This document shows, piece after piece, positions 1-11,312 of a stretch of DNA of 64,000 nt; the stretch's first letter is position 1, and each line of letters opens with the position of its first letter. The stretch comes from Ascidia mentula (taxonomy: Eukaryota; Chordata; Ascidiacea; Phlebobranchia; Ascidiidae). The notes beneath the pieces were generated by a model, which saw nothing but the letters and a program-made list of their open reading frames with translations, was not told where the DNA came from and did not search any database. Position numbers and translations under genes: made by a program. Location of the stretch: the NCBI GenBank assembly GCA_947561715.1, contig OX387201.1:19668001-19732000 (forward strand), written 5' to 3'.

Positions 1-360
1 TATAGACAACTTAATTTAATATCTTATCAATATAGACAACTTAATTTAATATCTCATCAATATAGACAACTTAATTTAATATCTCATCAATATAGACAAC
101 TTAATTTAATATCACATCAATATAGACAACTTAATTTAATATCTCATCAATATAGACAACTTAATTTAAAATATCTCATCAATATAGACAACTTAATTTA
201 AATATCACATCAATATAGACAACTTAATTTAATATCTCATCAATATAGACAACTTAATTTAAAATATCTCATCCATATAAACAACTTAATTTAAAATATC
301 ATCAATATAGACAACTTAATTTAAAATCTCATCAATATAGACAACTTAATTTAAAATATT
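1..360. repeat. 30-bp intronic minisatellite, gene A intron 6
   Basis: About twelve tandem copies of a 30-bp unit (core tatagacaacttaattta followed by a variable tctcatcaa spacer) run from the first base of the window to about 360. The array lies directly downstream, in gene orientation, of exon 6 of gene A (373-424), so it occupies intron 6. The same array is found at the same place in genes B (about 19038-19612), C (41228-41346) and D (61370-61827), with very different copy numbers. It is cut by the window edge here. Confidence 0.9.
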
Positions 361-372
361 TTAAGTTGTTAC

Positions 373-3300
373 TTCAAACTGAAGGATTTTCCATTACAAT
401 TCATTTCATCATACTTCTGGCAATCTGAATTGAGGAAGAAAAGATTTTATTGATTTGACAACAAATACAAACTTATCAAAGTAAATTGCGTTTAAATTTC
501 TGTTGCGAAAATTCAAATTATTCATGAATTTATGTTACCAAAAAACATGGACTTTAGTCGATTCGTTTATCGATATTAAGTTTGTTTGGGGAAGAAATCT
601 GTAATTTTGTTCTCCGGTCATTGTTCACCACTTGATTTACTCTATAGATCACACTTGTTACTTAGTAAATCCACCACTGCGTCACTATACCAGACTTACT
701 TCAACCACAAACTTGATTTAGTACAAACCTGAGCTGATGCTGATTGAAGGAGGAGGAGTGTCAGAGTAATATACGAATATTTGAATATTAATTCTTTTGG
801 CTTGAAGTTTTATAATCTGATCCCCGCCAACAATTACCCCAGGATGTGAAGGATCATCTGATAAAATCTAATCAACAACATCTTGCTGAAGATCACATGA
901 ACTTTATTTATATTTATTCAGACAACATTTGCGTAGCAGCAAATTAAGTTTTGGCATCGCAGCCAAGCTGGATCAGTTACTGTTTTCTACGAATCGAAGC
1001 GAGATCTGAAACATCAAGATCCCTGTGAGGGTTGAACTCACGGGAAACCTTATTGAAATACGAACTGAGCTACGGCAGCTCATCAGTTTAAGTGGTTATA
1101 TTGTTTTAAAGATACACTGATGCTCAAGAACGTAACTTGCCAGACAACATCTACATGTACAATGGCTGTGCTCGATAAAGAAGGATCATGCGGTTGCATC
1201 AAACACCTCTGTGTTTTCCATATAAAGTGATAGAGAACTCTCACGTATTTATGGATTTAGACGGGTAAGTTTTCTGCTTGCGCACCGGTGTAGTTTGCCT
1301 AAAATGTAATCATTCCAACCGATGGACTCCTGTAGCTCAGTCTGTAGTGCATTGGTTCTAGTTAGCGTCGTGAGTTCAAACCACACCGGGAGCTTGAATT
1401 TTCCGACGGGGCCCGTTGATTTAGGAAAAGCTAAACCAGCTTGTTTGGAATGCATTGGCTACGATCAATTAAACTTAATAACCCCCGTACGATATCTGTG
1501 GTCGCCAGGTATGGAGGGGCAATCCTACCTGTCATGCCGATGCATGAAATACTTCTACGTTTAGTGAGAAAGTCATCAATTTTATGGGTACAACTTACGT
1601 AGAGTCCGTCAAAGTTTCCGCGACCGAACGAAATGCGAAGAGCTGAAGCAGATATTGTGAAATTACATCTCACTGGGCTTGTCACAGTATAATTACAAGC
1701 CAGGTGTCGTAACAAGTTTCCATCGCTCGAAGTTGGAAGAACAAGAGTTGTTGGAAGATCGTCCACGTTCAACTCCAAATCACAAGATTGTTCGTTAACT
1801 AAACAACATTTCGTATTTTACGTACTGGCATGAGTTGATGTAAATTAAATATTTTTAAAGTGTAATAAAATAGTTTATGTCGAAGATAAAACACATTGAC
1901 ACGCCCGTTTTTGCTAGTTATCGTTTCAAAATCAAATCCAACATATAACTATATGCGTCGAATTTGTTTATAGGAACCAGGGGGTTAGTGGACACCTGGG
2001 ACAAGTAAAGCGTTGTCAGAATGTCCAGTGAAAAATTGCAAGTGATGCACTTGGAGATTGAATTTGAAAAAATGTTTTTTACAATAAAACATGTTTAATT
2101 ACAGCAATATTTAAATGACAGTAATGCAGAACCACGAAATTTAGCAATTTTATGAAACACTTGAAATCCTCTTCTGGTTTGACGTCATTAAAAGCGAAAT
2201 TTTGTATATTATGTACTGCGACTTGTAATGCGACCATATGATCTTTTCAACAACAACAGTACGTAACCATCATCAACCTGTGTGAAAAATGTTTAATCAT
2301 TTTGAACTACAACAATCATGTTTAAACCGTTATCCGTGCATCGCATTATTGTGCAGTAATAAATTTGCACCCAATCATATTTTAAATGAATTTGCGGAGA
2401 TTATTCTTCAAGAGTATTTAGGTTTTTTCTTGTGCAACGCCAATGCAACAGACACAATCGAGGTGTATTTGAGTCATAATACCTTAACAGTACATATTTG
2501 TCGGTTAAGTTTTACTACTCTGCATATTACCCTGTGAACATAGTTACCGCATATTTCCCTGTGAACATAGTTACCGCATATTTCCCTGTGAACATAGTTA
2601 CCGCATATTTCCCTGTGAACATAGTAACCGTATATTTCCCTGTGAACATAGTAACCGCATATTTCCCTGTGAACATAGTTACCGCATATTTCCCTGTGAA
2701 CATAGTTACCGCATATTTCCCTGTGAACATAGTTACCGCATATTTCCCTGTGAAAAATCTATATTTGCACTGAATTTGTAACGTGTTGATATTCATTTCG
2801 GGTTTATTAGTGCCTTTCTCTTTTTATATTCTGACTTTAAATTCGGTGATTTTGGCAGTATTGTATGCCAGTTTCTATCTTCCAACTTATCGTCACGAAA
2901 TCGCTTTAGAAGATTTGAAGTGGTTTCCGTTATATCGGCAGCTGAGGAGAAAGCTCGTTGATGAGGAAAATTGAAACCACCTAGAGACTTCAGTTTCAGA
3001 CTGTAACAAAAATACGCACCTGTATTCACCACCGTGTCCGTATTGCAGAGAATTGTCTAGAAGCTTTACTTTTATGTTGAAATCTTACGAAGGGCGTATC
3101 AACCGGTGACCATCAAGAAACATCGGATCACATACGAATTGTATATGATTGTATTGAAGTTGCGATGTGGATTCGGCTTCACGAAGATTGATTTAGCTGA
3201 CGCCTATAACCAAATCCGATTGGGGCCTGAGAGTCGCAAGTACACACAGAGGTGTTTTATTGCAAAACATTTTACCATTTCGTATAACCCTCGCTCCAGG

Positions 3301-6296
3301 CTATTTCCAATGGATAATGGATGACATTACAAAAGATTTAAAAGATGAAACCGTCTATCTGGATGATTTTTTGGTTAGTTGATCAAAGGCCAAAAGTCTG
3401 AGTTTACCAGTCTGAGTTGACAAGTGCAACCCACAGGCATCACTCCGAAAGGAAAGTGGATAACATACGGTCTTATCCAAAGTCATGCGCTTTACAAGAG
3501 AGGGTTGGCCATCTTGGTTTGCAAACAGTGACCCAGTTGCCAAGTTTCGCAAAGTAGCGGATTCGATGAGTACAAGTTACGGATGTCAACTATATGGTTC
3601 GCGGTTAGTCATACCGGAATCACTTCGTTCTACTGTTCGGCATATCGTACATCATGGATTTACTTCCAAATCACCCAAAGAGGCATTGTGGGAGTTTTTA
3701 CTTCAGTACAGGCAAACTCCCAATGCCATTCTCACAAAGTGAACTCCTCAACGGCAGAAAAAAAAGAACAAAACAAAAACTTAAATGCCACAGCCGCGTT
3801 CATTGCAATCCATTTTTTGTTTTGCAATGATTCGAACGAATGCAAAAAAAACACCACAACTTCTATGCTGACGATTGCATGTCAACTGTCGTGAGTAATG
3901 TGGATAGAAATACGCGATCCTCTAGCAAAGGATTCAAACTTAGCAGTCATGAAGTCTGTATTTGAGGCAGACTGCGATACCTACAACAAGGCGAAGACAA
4001 TGCAAGATTTTTTTAAGTGAATGCTGGATGACGACTTTGTTGGTCGTGTGGATTTGTTTGTGAAGCCGCTCGCATTTGTTGGTTTGGAATCACGTCAGGT
4101 ACGGAGACATAAGTGCGGATGTGACATCATCGGGGAGATTTGTGGGAAAGGCAATATCGAAGATATGTGGAATCGTTCGTTCGGGAGATGACGACGCAGA
4201 ACCAGAAGGAAAACGGGATAGCGAAGAATACAAGCAAACTAACTTGATTGAGGGAGGTTTGAATCATTTGTGTTTGAAAAAGTTTTACTTTTAATGTGGA
4301 AGATATCCTCGTTAACGCTATTGTTTAAAACAGAGTCTGACTTCTTAGTTAGCGGTATCTTATCTTTATCAACAATGCGTGTACGTTACAGACTTCGTCA
4401 TGAGCTATTTTGTGGGACCATTAGTTGTTTATTGGTTGACTCGGGGTTGCTTGGTCTCGTGGCTGCTACTTGTGTATTTTGTTTGATTTCTGTGTTCGTA
4501 TTATTTATTGTAACATCGTGCTAGCAGGCTGTAAAGTAGTCATGTTTATTAAAAGTGCGGCGTTAATATGAAAACGCGTTCTTCGGTTTTGGCGCATTTC
4601 GTATTTAATGTTTTGGGGGTTTTGCGGCGTTTCATTAAATCAAATATACATAATATTCAGTGAAGTGTGACTGGTTTGATTAGTGCGGCCGATAAACTTT
4701 AAATATATTGAATTGTTTCCTCCAATAAAATTGCTATATTCAAATACATTTCTTACTTGATTCTTACATTGTTTGATTTTACGTTTCTTACCTTTTATGA
4801 ATGCAAAGTACTTAGAGGAAGAAGAAGAAATGCCTTGCAACGTGGGACAACTCAAATACATGGAACCGGTATCTGATTTCACAATTCCTGTTGTACTTCC
4901 ATCACCAGTAAACGTTGCTAACAAGGCACCGTTTGCGTTGTTTCCTTCGTAAACCTACATTAAAATTACAACATAACATACAATGAGTACAAAAAAGGGG
5001 AATTTCCCTGTTCCGCATGAACGAAAAAATCATTTTCAGAATGTTAAAGTCTTTTTCAGCATGGACATCGGCAAAAACACAAAAACACACGTTCAACCCA
5101 ATTTTCAAAACCACGTAAGATTTGTGTCAAGTATTTTTCAGTGGCATTAGTAATGGGGAAAATGTTAACATTTAACGTTTATTGGTGCCATTGTTTGTTT
5201 TATCACCAAATACTTTCAAACACAATTAGTCAACTAAGAAATAAACGTTAGACATTAAAAGACGAAATTCTAACATGTTGAATGTGTCTAGAAACACTGA
5301 ACAGATAAACTGACTCCTTGGCATGAGTTATATTGTCGAAATGTTGTACTGTGTATATATTTTAAAGGTTGTTGGCGGTTGTTGTTAAACACAAAAAGCT
5401 GTTGTTTCATTTTGTCGGCCTTTTTTTCATTATGAGTTTCGCATTTTTATTCAAATTTGTAATGTTGATCGTTTCATTACGTGTAATTTACTGCTTGGTT
5501 AAACTTCTGAGCTCGAATCGCAGGATTTTCACAACGTTGTGTTGGAATAAGTTTTCAAATTAAAAATAAATACGTAAATGGTTAAGAAATGTTAGAAGTA
5601 AACGACGAAACTATAGGTGAGTGAACCACATTTTAAATGTAAAAAAATATATTAAACAAATATAAATTTTTTGACCTTTGCCCACAAAATAATAAACCTA
5701 AAAATTTTTCCACAAAAACGAAACGAATAAGTATTGTTTTTTGTTCGCTTACAATCTTTTTGGTTTATTACCAACTAACTCAGACCTTCTTACATCGAGT
5801 CTCGTAACAAAGTTTAGCCATAAGTAAACCGATGGTGTTGACATTGCATTATTATTTTTACATAACTTCTTGTTTGTTTGTGTTTCAAAATTTCTGATGT
5901 TTAAAAAACAATAATCTGGTGGATAAAATGGCTCCACGAAAGTATCTGACCGTCAGCATTCTAAAGTACAGGTGTTGTTATAACCGAGCAACAGAGTGGA
6001 CATATTCACCAAACAAATGTTGTTGCCGAGTGTGCCGATGGCGAAATGTATTGCAGCAATTCCCCCATCATTTCCAATGGATAAAATTTGCCCATAACTT
6101 TTGCACGATGGTGAGATGCGTACAGCATTACCGTGTCCACTATAAGCTGATGGTCGGCAAGTTGATGATCCTCCACCTACACAAGTGTGACGTGTAATAT
6201 ATTCGTGAATAACATATTAGGATATAGCGGAATGTCTTGTGAAAAAATACCTGTAAAAATTTGCAGGCACAAACACAAGAGGAAAATAATTTTCAT
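373..6296 (-). CDS. Gene A: CUB-CUB-ZP-EGF type I membrane protein, 5' half (exons 1-6)
   Basis: Minus-strand gene whose 3' half lies before the window. Exons, in transcript order: 6296-6251 (signal peptide MKIIFLLCLCLQIFT), 6176-6010, 4954-4792, 1798-1599, 867-729, 424-373. Phases (1,0,1,0,1,2) match genes B, C and D at every junction, and no exon contains a stop. Exons 2-3 and exons 4-5 each look like one CUB-like domain (for example VYEGNNANGALLATFTG, then an FTG-type turn), with the domain boundary intron in phase 1 and the internal intron in phase 0. Exon 6 (CQKYDEMNCNGKSFSLK) supplies the first cysteines of the ZP-N domain. The exon 6 donor is GTAACA where the paralogues have GTAAGA. 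Domain names are from eye recognition; the gene model is strong because four paralogues agree. Confidence 0.8.
1015..1086 (-). other. tRNA-like (SINE-type) sequence in intron 4 of gene A
   Basis: On the minus strand an A-box-like tagctcagttcg (1072-1061) is followed about 20 bases later by a B-box-like gagttcaaccc (1039-1029), the internal polymerase III promoter layout of tRNAs and tRNA-derived SINEs. A full cloverleaf with matching acceptor stems is not evident, so it is more likely a tRNA-derived repeat or relic than a working tRNA. Copies occur near 20296-20366 and 42030-42105, and a decayed one near 62695-62750, in the same intron of the paralogues. Confidence 0.45.
1323..1393 (+). other. 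tRNA-like sequence, plus strand, in intron 4 of gene A
   Basis: The stretch tgtagctcagtctgtag (from 1331) resembles a tRNA D-arm/A-box, and gagttcaaacc (1372-1382) resembles a T-arm/B-box. Equivalent sequences lie near 20605-20675, 42342-42412 and, degraded, 62990-63030. No convincing acceptor stem is seen, so this is called a tRNA-derived relic and not a tRNA gene. It sits about 200 bases past exon 4 in gene orientation. Confidence 0.4.
2519..2756. repeat. 27-bp minisatellite in intron 3 of gene A
   Basis: Eight to nine copies of a 27-bp unit (core cctgtgaacatagttaccgc plus atattt). Because 27 is a multiple of three, the array stays open in several frames on both strands, but it lies within intron 3 and has no independent coding evidence. 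Gene B has about six copies at 21735-21890. Gene C keeps only a trace near 43493-43520. Confidence 0.85.
3060..4290 (+). pseudogene. Ty3/gypsy retrotransposon remnant in intron 3 of gene A
   Basis: Plus-strand fragments opposite to the host gene. At 3106-3324 a reverse transcriptase block reads FGFTKIDLADAYNQIRLGP, a palm-domain signature of Ty3/gypsy pol, followed in another frame by a VYLDDFLVS-type active-site region (about 3350-3380) broken by a stop. At 3485-3742 there is an integrase-like block (zinc-binding region, then LLQYRQTPNA). RNase H and most of integrase are missing. Plus-strand sequence at 4076-4530 encodes an unrecognised stretch also present in gene B. Frameshifts, stops and deletions make it non-functional. 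The same remnant lies in intron 3 of the other paralogues, so the insertion predates the duplications. Confidence 0.75.
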
Positions 6297-6473
6297 TTCA
6301 AAAAGGCTTTTCTGATGCCGCATAAACTCACAAAATTAAATATAATTTATACTAAAAATAAAAACAATAAGTTTGTTACTAAAAAAATGTACTCGGTTGT
6401 GTTAGGATTAATTTTTTGTTGAATATAATGGTTGGTTTTTCAGCATTTCACACAATGACAACACTACACTGAA

Positions 6474-6482
6474 CTTATAAAA
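6474..6482 (-). promoter_or_regulatory. TATA-like box and promoter region of gene A (6297-6611)
   Basis: The minus strand reads TTTTATAAG here, about 180 bases upstream of the gene A start codon. The equivalent positions of genes B and C read TTATATAAG. The 315 bases between the start codon and the 42-bp array hold no other gene. Just upstream of the box, in gene orientation, is a plus-strand ggttcgaatcc (6506-6516), a perfect tRNA B-box sequence conserved in B and C. Assignment as promoter is by position and conservation only. Confidence 0.45.
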
Positions 6483-6611
6483 CTAATACTGAGCAGCATA
6501 ACCTGGGTTCGAATCCCTGTGAGGAAAGGATTCGAATCCATATCAGCTGTATATTCGCTCGAAATTTGGGAACTCGAAAATTATAGGTGAGCTGATGTAC
6601 AAATGATTCAC

Positions 6612-8456
6612 AACTTTCGACAAACTTTGTACATAGATTACTTTAAACTTGACAATTTTCGACAAACTTTGCACATAGATTACTTTAAACTTGACAATTT
6701 TCGACAAACTTTCTACATAGATTACTTTAAACCTGACAATTTTCGACAAACGTTGCACATAGCTTACTTTAAACCTGACAATATTCGACAAACGTTGCAC
6801 ATAGGTTACTTTAAACCTGACAATTTTCGACAAACGTTGCACATAGGTTACTTTATACCTGACAACTTTCGACAAACTTTGTACATAGATTACTTTAAAC
6901 CTGACAATTTTCGACAAACTTTGTACATAGATTACTTTAAACCTGACAATTTTCGACAAACTTTGTACATAGATTACTTTAAACTTGACAATTTTCGACA
7001 AACTTTGCACATAGGTTACTTTACACCTGACAATTTTCGACATACTTTGTACATAGATTACTTTACACCTGACAATTTTCGACAAACATTGTACATAGAT
7101 TACTTTAAACCAGACAATTTTCGACAAACTTTGCGCATAGCTTACTTTAAACCTGACAACTTTCGACAAACTTTGCACATAGGTTACTTTAAACCTGACA
7201 ATTTTCGACAAACGTTGCACATAGCTTACTTTAAACCTGACAATTTTCGACAAACGTTGCACATAGCTTACTTTAAACCTGACAATTTTCGACAAACGTT
7301 GCACATAGGTTACTTTAAACCTGACAACTTTCGACAAACTTTGTACATAGATTACTTTAAACCTGACAATTTTCGACAAACTTTGTACATAGATTACTTT
7401 AAACCTGACAATTTTCGACAAACTTTGTACATAGAATACTTTAAACCAGACAATTTTCGGCAAACTTTGTACATAGATTACTTTAAACCTGACAATTTTC
7501 GACAAACTTTGTACATAGATTACTTTAAACCTGACAATTTTCGACAAACTTTGTACATAGGTTACTTTACACCTGCCAATTTTCGACAAACTTTGTACAT
7601 AGATTACTTTAAACCTGACAAATTTCGACAAACTTTGTACATAGATTACTTTAAACCAGACAATTTTCGGCAAACTTTGTACATAGATTACTTTACACCT
7701 GACAATTTTCGACAAACTTTGTACATAGATTACTTTAAACCTGACAATTTTCGACAAACTTTGTACATAGATTACTTTAAACCAGACAATTTTCGGCAAA
7801 CTTTGTACATAGATTACTTTACACCTGACAATTTTCGACAAACTTTGTACATAGATTACTTTAAACCTGACAATTTTCGACAAACTTTGTACATAGATTA
7901 CTTTAAACCTGACAATTTTCGACAAACTTTGCACATAGGTTACTTTACACCTGACAATTTTCGACAAACTTTGTACATAGATTACTTTAAACCTGACAAT
8001 TTTCGACAAACTTTGTACATAGATTACTTTAAACCAGACAATTTTCGACAAACTTTGCACATAGGTTACTTTAAACCTGACAACTTTCGACAAACTTTGT
8101 ACATAGATTACTTTAAACCTGACAATTTTCGATAGACGTTGCACATAGATTACTTTAAACCTGACAATTTTCGACAGACGTTGCACATAGGTTGCTTCAA
8201 ACCAGACAACTTTCGACAAACGTTGCACATAGGTTACTTTAAACCTGACAACTTTCGACAAACTTTGCATATAGGTTGCTTCAAACCAGACAAATTTCGA
8301 CAAACTTTGCACATAGGTTGCTTCAATCCAGACAACTTTCGACAAACGTTGCACATAGGTTACTTAAAACTGGACAATTTTAGACAAACGTTGCACATAG
8401 GTTACTTTAAACCTAACAAATTTCGACTAACTTTGTACAAAGGTTTCTTTAAACCT
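6612..8456. repeat. 42-bp minisatellite array upstream of gene A (about 44 copies)
   Basis: About 44 tandem copies of a 42-bp unit (gacaattttcgacaaacttt, then gtacatagattactttaaacct). The unit equals 14 codons and lacks stops in some frames, so it stays open for hundreds of codons on both strands (plus: a repeating DNFRQTLYIDYFKP; minus: a repeating VQSLSKIVRFKVIY). A stop at about 8131 breaks the plus frame, and no splice, promoter or flanking coding evidence supports translation. The array begins about 315 bases upstream of the gene A start codon. In this copy most units carry the atagattac variant, unlike the arrays upstream of B and C. Confidence 0.92.
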
Positions 8457-9275
8457 GTTCACCGTCTTCTTTCTGTCCCAGGCAACTGAATGTGGAGAAA
8501 CTGCTGCAAGACCCCGGCTTTATACAAAAACTGCATTACCACTAAACACGTAGCAGGTATCTTCCCAACCACATGATGTGAAGTTGTTTCTACTTTTAGT
8601 AATCGCGACAGGCAGCGCCAAGCGCTTGTACCAGGTACTACATGACATCATAATACTGCAATCACAGACACGCGGTAAACACGGTAAGGAGATTGTACGT
8701 GAATGCCATCCCAGCAATGTTTGTTACTACCGGGTTTCAGGGGAGCTATATATAGATAATTACAACGTTGATCACAAACAAAGGAGAGTTTATTCATCGT
8801 ATGCATGTTCTCACTTTTATTTCGGGACCAAACATCACAGAGTTGTAAGTCATGTTTTACGTTGTGTATGAAATCTGCATACACCACAACCAGTGCGCAG
8901 TGTTTTACTTGTGACTCACTATTATTCATTCACTCGTTATATATACAAACAAATCATATTTTATTGTACGAATAAACAGCAGATTGTAGTTGAACAGTCA
9001 AAGGTATTTTGTGACAACTTAACGTTTGACGTTGATTTATAGAAACTGTACAAAAGAACAAACCACTGAAATTATGAACAATTATCTGCCTTCAGTTTAC
9101 ACCACACATTAAAGACATGATAATTACATCGTCACAAACGGTTCGTAATAGAATTTACATTTTAAAGATGGCCGAATGCAGCATAACCATGTTTGCAGGC
9201 GCGTGTCAGACAAAATGATGCAAGAACTAAAGCCTGGGGGCAAAATGTTGAACTTTTGTGCACAACCCACGTGAA
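8457..9275. repeat. Left arm of inverted repeat, A-B intergenic block
   Basis: From about 8515 to 9275 the sequence is the reverse complement, with indels, of about 10122-10972. Paired landmarks are the gcctgggggcaaaatgttga segment near 9230 against tcaacattttgcccccaggc near 10150, and the taccactaaacacgtagcagg segment near 8538 against cctgctgcgtgttacgtggta near 10918. No coding gene is recognised in it. The same arm occurs upstream of the other genes at about 27345-28215 and 49880-50750. Confidence 0.75.
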
Positions 9276-9409
9276 AGAAAGTCCACAAAACTCAAACATT
9301 TTGCCCAATACATCCAAATTCGCGTGATTCTCCCTCGAAATTATTCACTCCACAGACAGTAATATCTGCATGTTATAGGTAAATCGTTTTTCTGACACTG
9401 TTTTATCCA

Positions 9410-9549
9410 AGTTGCCACACAGTTGGAATGTCCCCCGAAGCTACAGCCTTGACAATATGTGTAGAGTCCGCGCACTTGAATGCATAGAAATCTTTATTCA
9501 CACTTTGTGGTCCGTACCAGTAGAGAGTGTAACGTTCGGGATAATTTAC
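9410..9549 (-). other. Exon-like ORF end of unknown family (A-B block)
   Basis: A minus-strand open stretch ends in GEVNYPERYTLYWYGPQSV and closes with ...TVWQLG and a stop. The equivalent region in the B-C block (about 31122-31280) keeps the same end. In the C-D block (about 53660-53810) the terminal TGG-CAA has become a premature stop. Between about 9550 and 9800 lies another shared exon-like stretch (LHFISSEGFCAGWDILCVLS in one frame), also at 31881-32084, 33491-33694 and 54411-54614. I do not recognise the family. These could be a last exon of a decayed gene or repeat-derived open frames. Confidence 0.3.
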
Positions 9550-9800
9550 CTCACCGCAATGCGAGGGAGGGAGCTTGAATATTGAGATCCGTAATTTGTT
9601 CTGATACGGATAAGGGGATTCACCCTTTGCAAGCCGTCGGCATACGAACAAACAGTTGCGAGGTTGATGCTCCACAGCGAAAGAACGCACAAAATATCCC
9701 AACCCGCACAAAAACCTTCACTCGATATGAAATGCAACGCAACGCTGCAAAGCACGTTACTATGACGTACACTGTGGCCGCCGTGACCCTAAGATTTTGA

Positions 9801-10121
9801 TGAAGTATTTGAAATACCACGAAAGAATCTCAATGCTTGTTTGCTGAAGAATGTTATTTTGGTTTCGTTCTGCGTTTACACGGTTTCATTACGGCTGAAT
9901 TATCATTCTAGACAATAGTTTATATTTCTACCGGAACTGTTTGTATGATCGGTGTTTCGACCACACACAGAAATATAACCATACATAAACAGTCTTATTT
10001 GTATGTAAAAACTGATACGTGTATTTATTCATGGCCCTGTTTGGGTTTAAAAATATTTCTCTGGGTCTAAGTTAGTCGAATGTATCACAAACAACAAGTG
10101 CATCATTTCAACAAAAGTTAC
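9801..10121. other. Intergenic block carrying the empty hAT target site, inverted relative to the B-C block
   Basis: This stretch is the reverse complement of the sequences that flank the hAT element in the B-C block (28215-28429 and 30711-30830). Near 9908 it contains the uninterrupted target ttctagac, the complement of gtctagaa, present once, whereas B-C and C-D have it twice around the transposon. No gene is seen. Confidence 0.7.
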
Positions 10122-10972
10122 GTCACGTGGGCTGTGAACAAAATTTCAACATTTTGCCCCCAGGCTTTAGTTCTTGCGTCATTTTGTCTGACACGCGCCT
10201 GCAAACATGTTCATGCTGCATTCGGTCATATTTGAAAAGTAATTTATATTACGAACCGTTTGTGACGATGTAATTATCATGGCTTTAATGTGTGGTGTAA
10301 ACTAAAGGGAGATAATTGTTCATGATTTCAATGATTTGGTCTTTCTACATTTTCTGCAAATCAACGTCAACTGTGAAGTTGTCACAAAACACCTTTGACT
10401 GTTCAACTACAATCTGCTGCTTATTCGTACAATAAAAAAATGATTTGTTTGTATATATAAGTTAGCTTTTCATATAATTTGTGGTGCAATCGACCCAAGT
10501 GAATGGAAATAGTGAACCACAAATAAAACATTGCGCACTGGCTGTGGTGTATGCAGATTTTACAGACAATAAAAAAACAAGAATTACATCTCTGTGATGT
10601 TTGGTCCCGAAATAAAAGTGAGAACATGCATACGATGAACAAACTCTCCTTTGTTTGTGATCAACATTGTAATTATCTATATATAGCGTCCTGAAACCCG
10701 GTAGTAATAAACATTGCTGGGATGGCATTCACGTACAATCTCCTTACCGTGTTTACTGCGAGCCTGTGATTGCAGTATTATGATGTCATGCAGTACCTGG
10801 TACAATCTCAGGTTGTTTGGTGGGAGGCAAGATATGATGATAATATAGGTGCTTGGCGCTGCGTGTCGCGATTGCTAAAAGTAGCAACAACTCCACCTCA
10901 GGCAGTTGGGAAGTTGCCTGCTGCGTGTTACGTGGTAATGCATTTTTTCTGTAAAGCCGGTGTAGGTTTACT
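10122..10972. repeat. Right arm of inverted repeat, A-B block
   Basis: Reverse complement of the left arm at about 8515-9275. Counterparts are at 32143-32992 and, as a second copy, about 33750-35320 (B-C block), and 54672-55530 (C-D block). It contains a plus-strand open frame near 10770-11063 that is conserved only as far as the DNA is, so it is not called a gene. Confidence 0.72.
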
Positions 10973-11312
10973 GTTTTTTTGTTTCGCAGTTTATCGGTCG
11001 TTAAGTATATTCAACCCAAAATGTAACTCCTGGAAAACAAGGATTTCCACTCATCTTATTTAACAAAACTCACTTCTAGCAAAACTTAAAGCGAGCCAAT
11101 AAAATATTAGTTGCTATAAAGACATATCTTGCATTCTTTTTTAATTATGTTCCAAACGTGTTGTTGAATCAACAATTTCAGGGGCAAACTTCAAATATAG
11201 GAAAATATAAATATAAGCTATCCAGTATATTTACGCATTTGTCTATTTCGCTTCGTTTGTGGTAAAATCAATAAAGAAGATTTTGATTCCTGTGATGTTT
11301 TTCCTTACAAGA

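Noticed and set aside
1323..1393. Functional tRNA gene
   Set aside because: A-box and B-box-like sequences are present, but no convincing acceptor or anticodon stem could be paired.
2498..2796. Plus- and minus-strand frames over the 27-bp repeats
   Set aside because: Nine-codon minisatellite inside intron 3 of gene A; contracted almost to nothing in gene C.
4270..4524. Hydrophobic plus-strand frame as a retroviral envelope end
   Set aside because: Only a general hydrophobic stretch is seen beside the gypsy remnant; no envelope motif is recognisable.
6543..8354. A 603-codon minus-strand open frame (and 510 codons on plus) as a repetitive protein gene
   Set aside because: It is produced by the 42-base repeat unit being a multiple of three. 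Both strands are open, frame breaks occur in sister arrays, and there is no splice or promoter evidence.
6612..8456. CRISPR array
   Set aside because: Units are contiguous with no unique spacers, and the host is a eukaryote.
10770..11063. Plus-strand frame beginning MQYYDVMQYLVQSQ as a gene (copies at 13430, 32798, 35113, 55328)
   Set aside because: It lies in the inverted-repeat arm, its ends vary, and substitutions look unconstrained. No start context or splice support.
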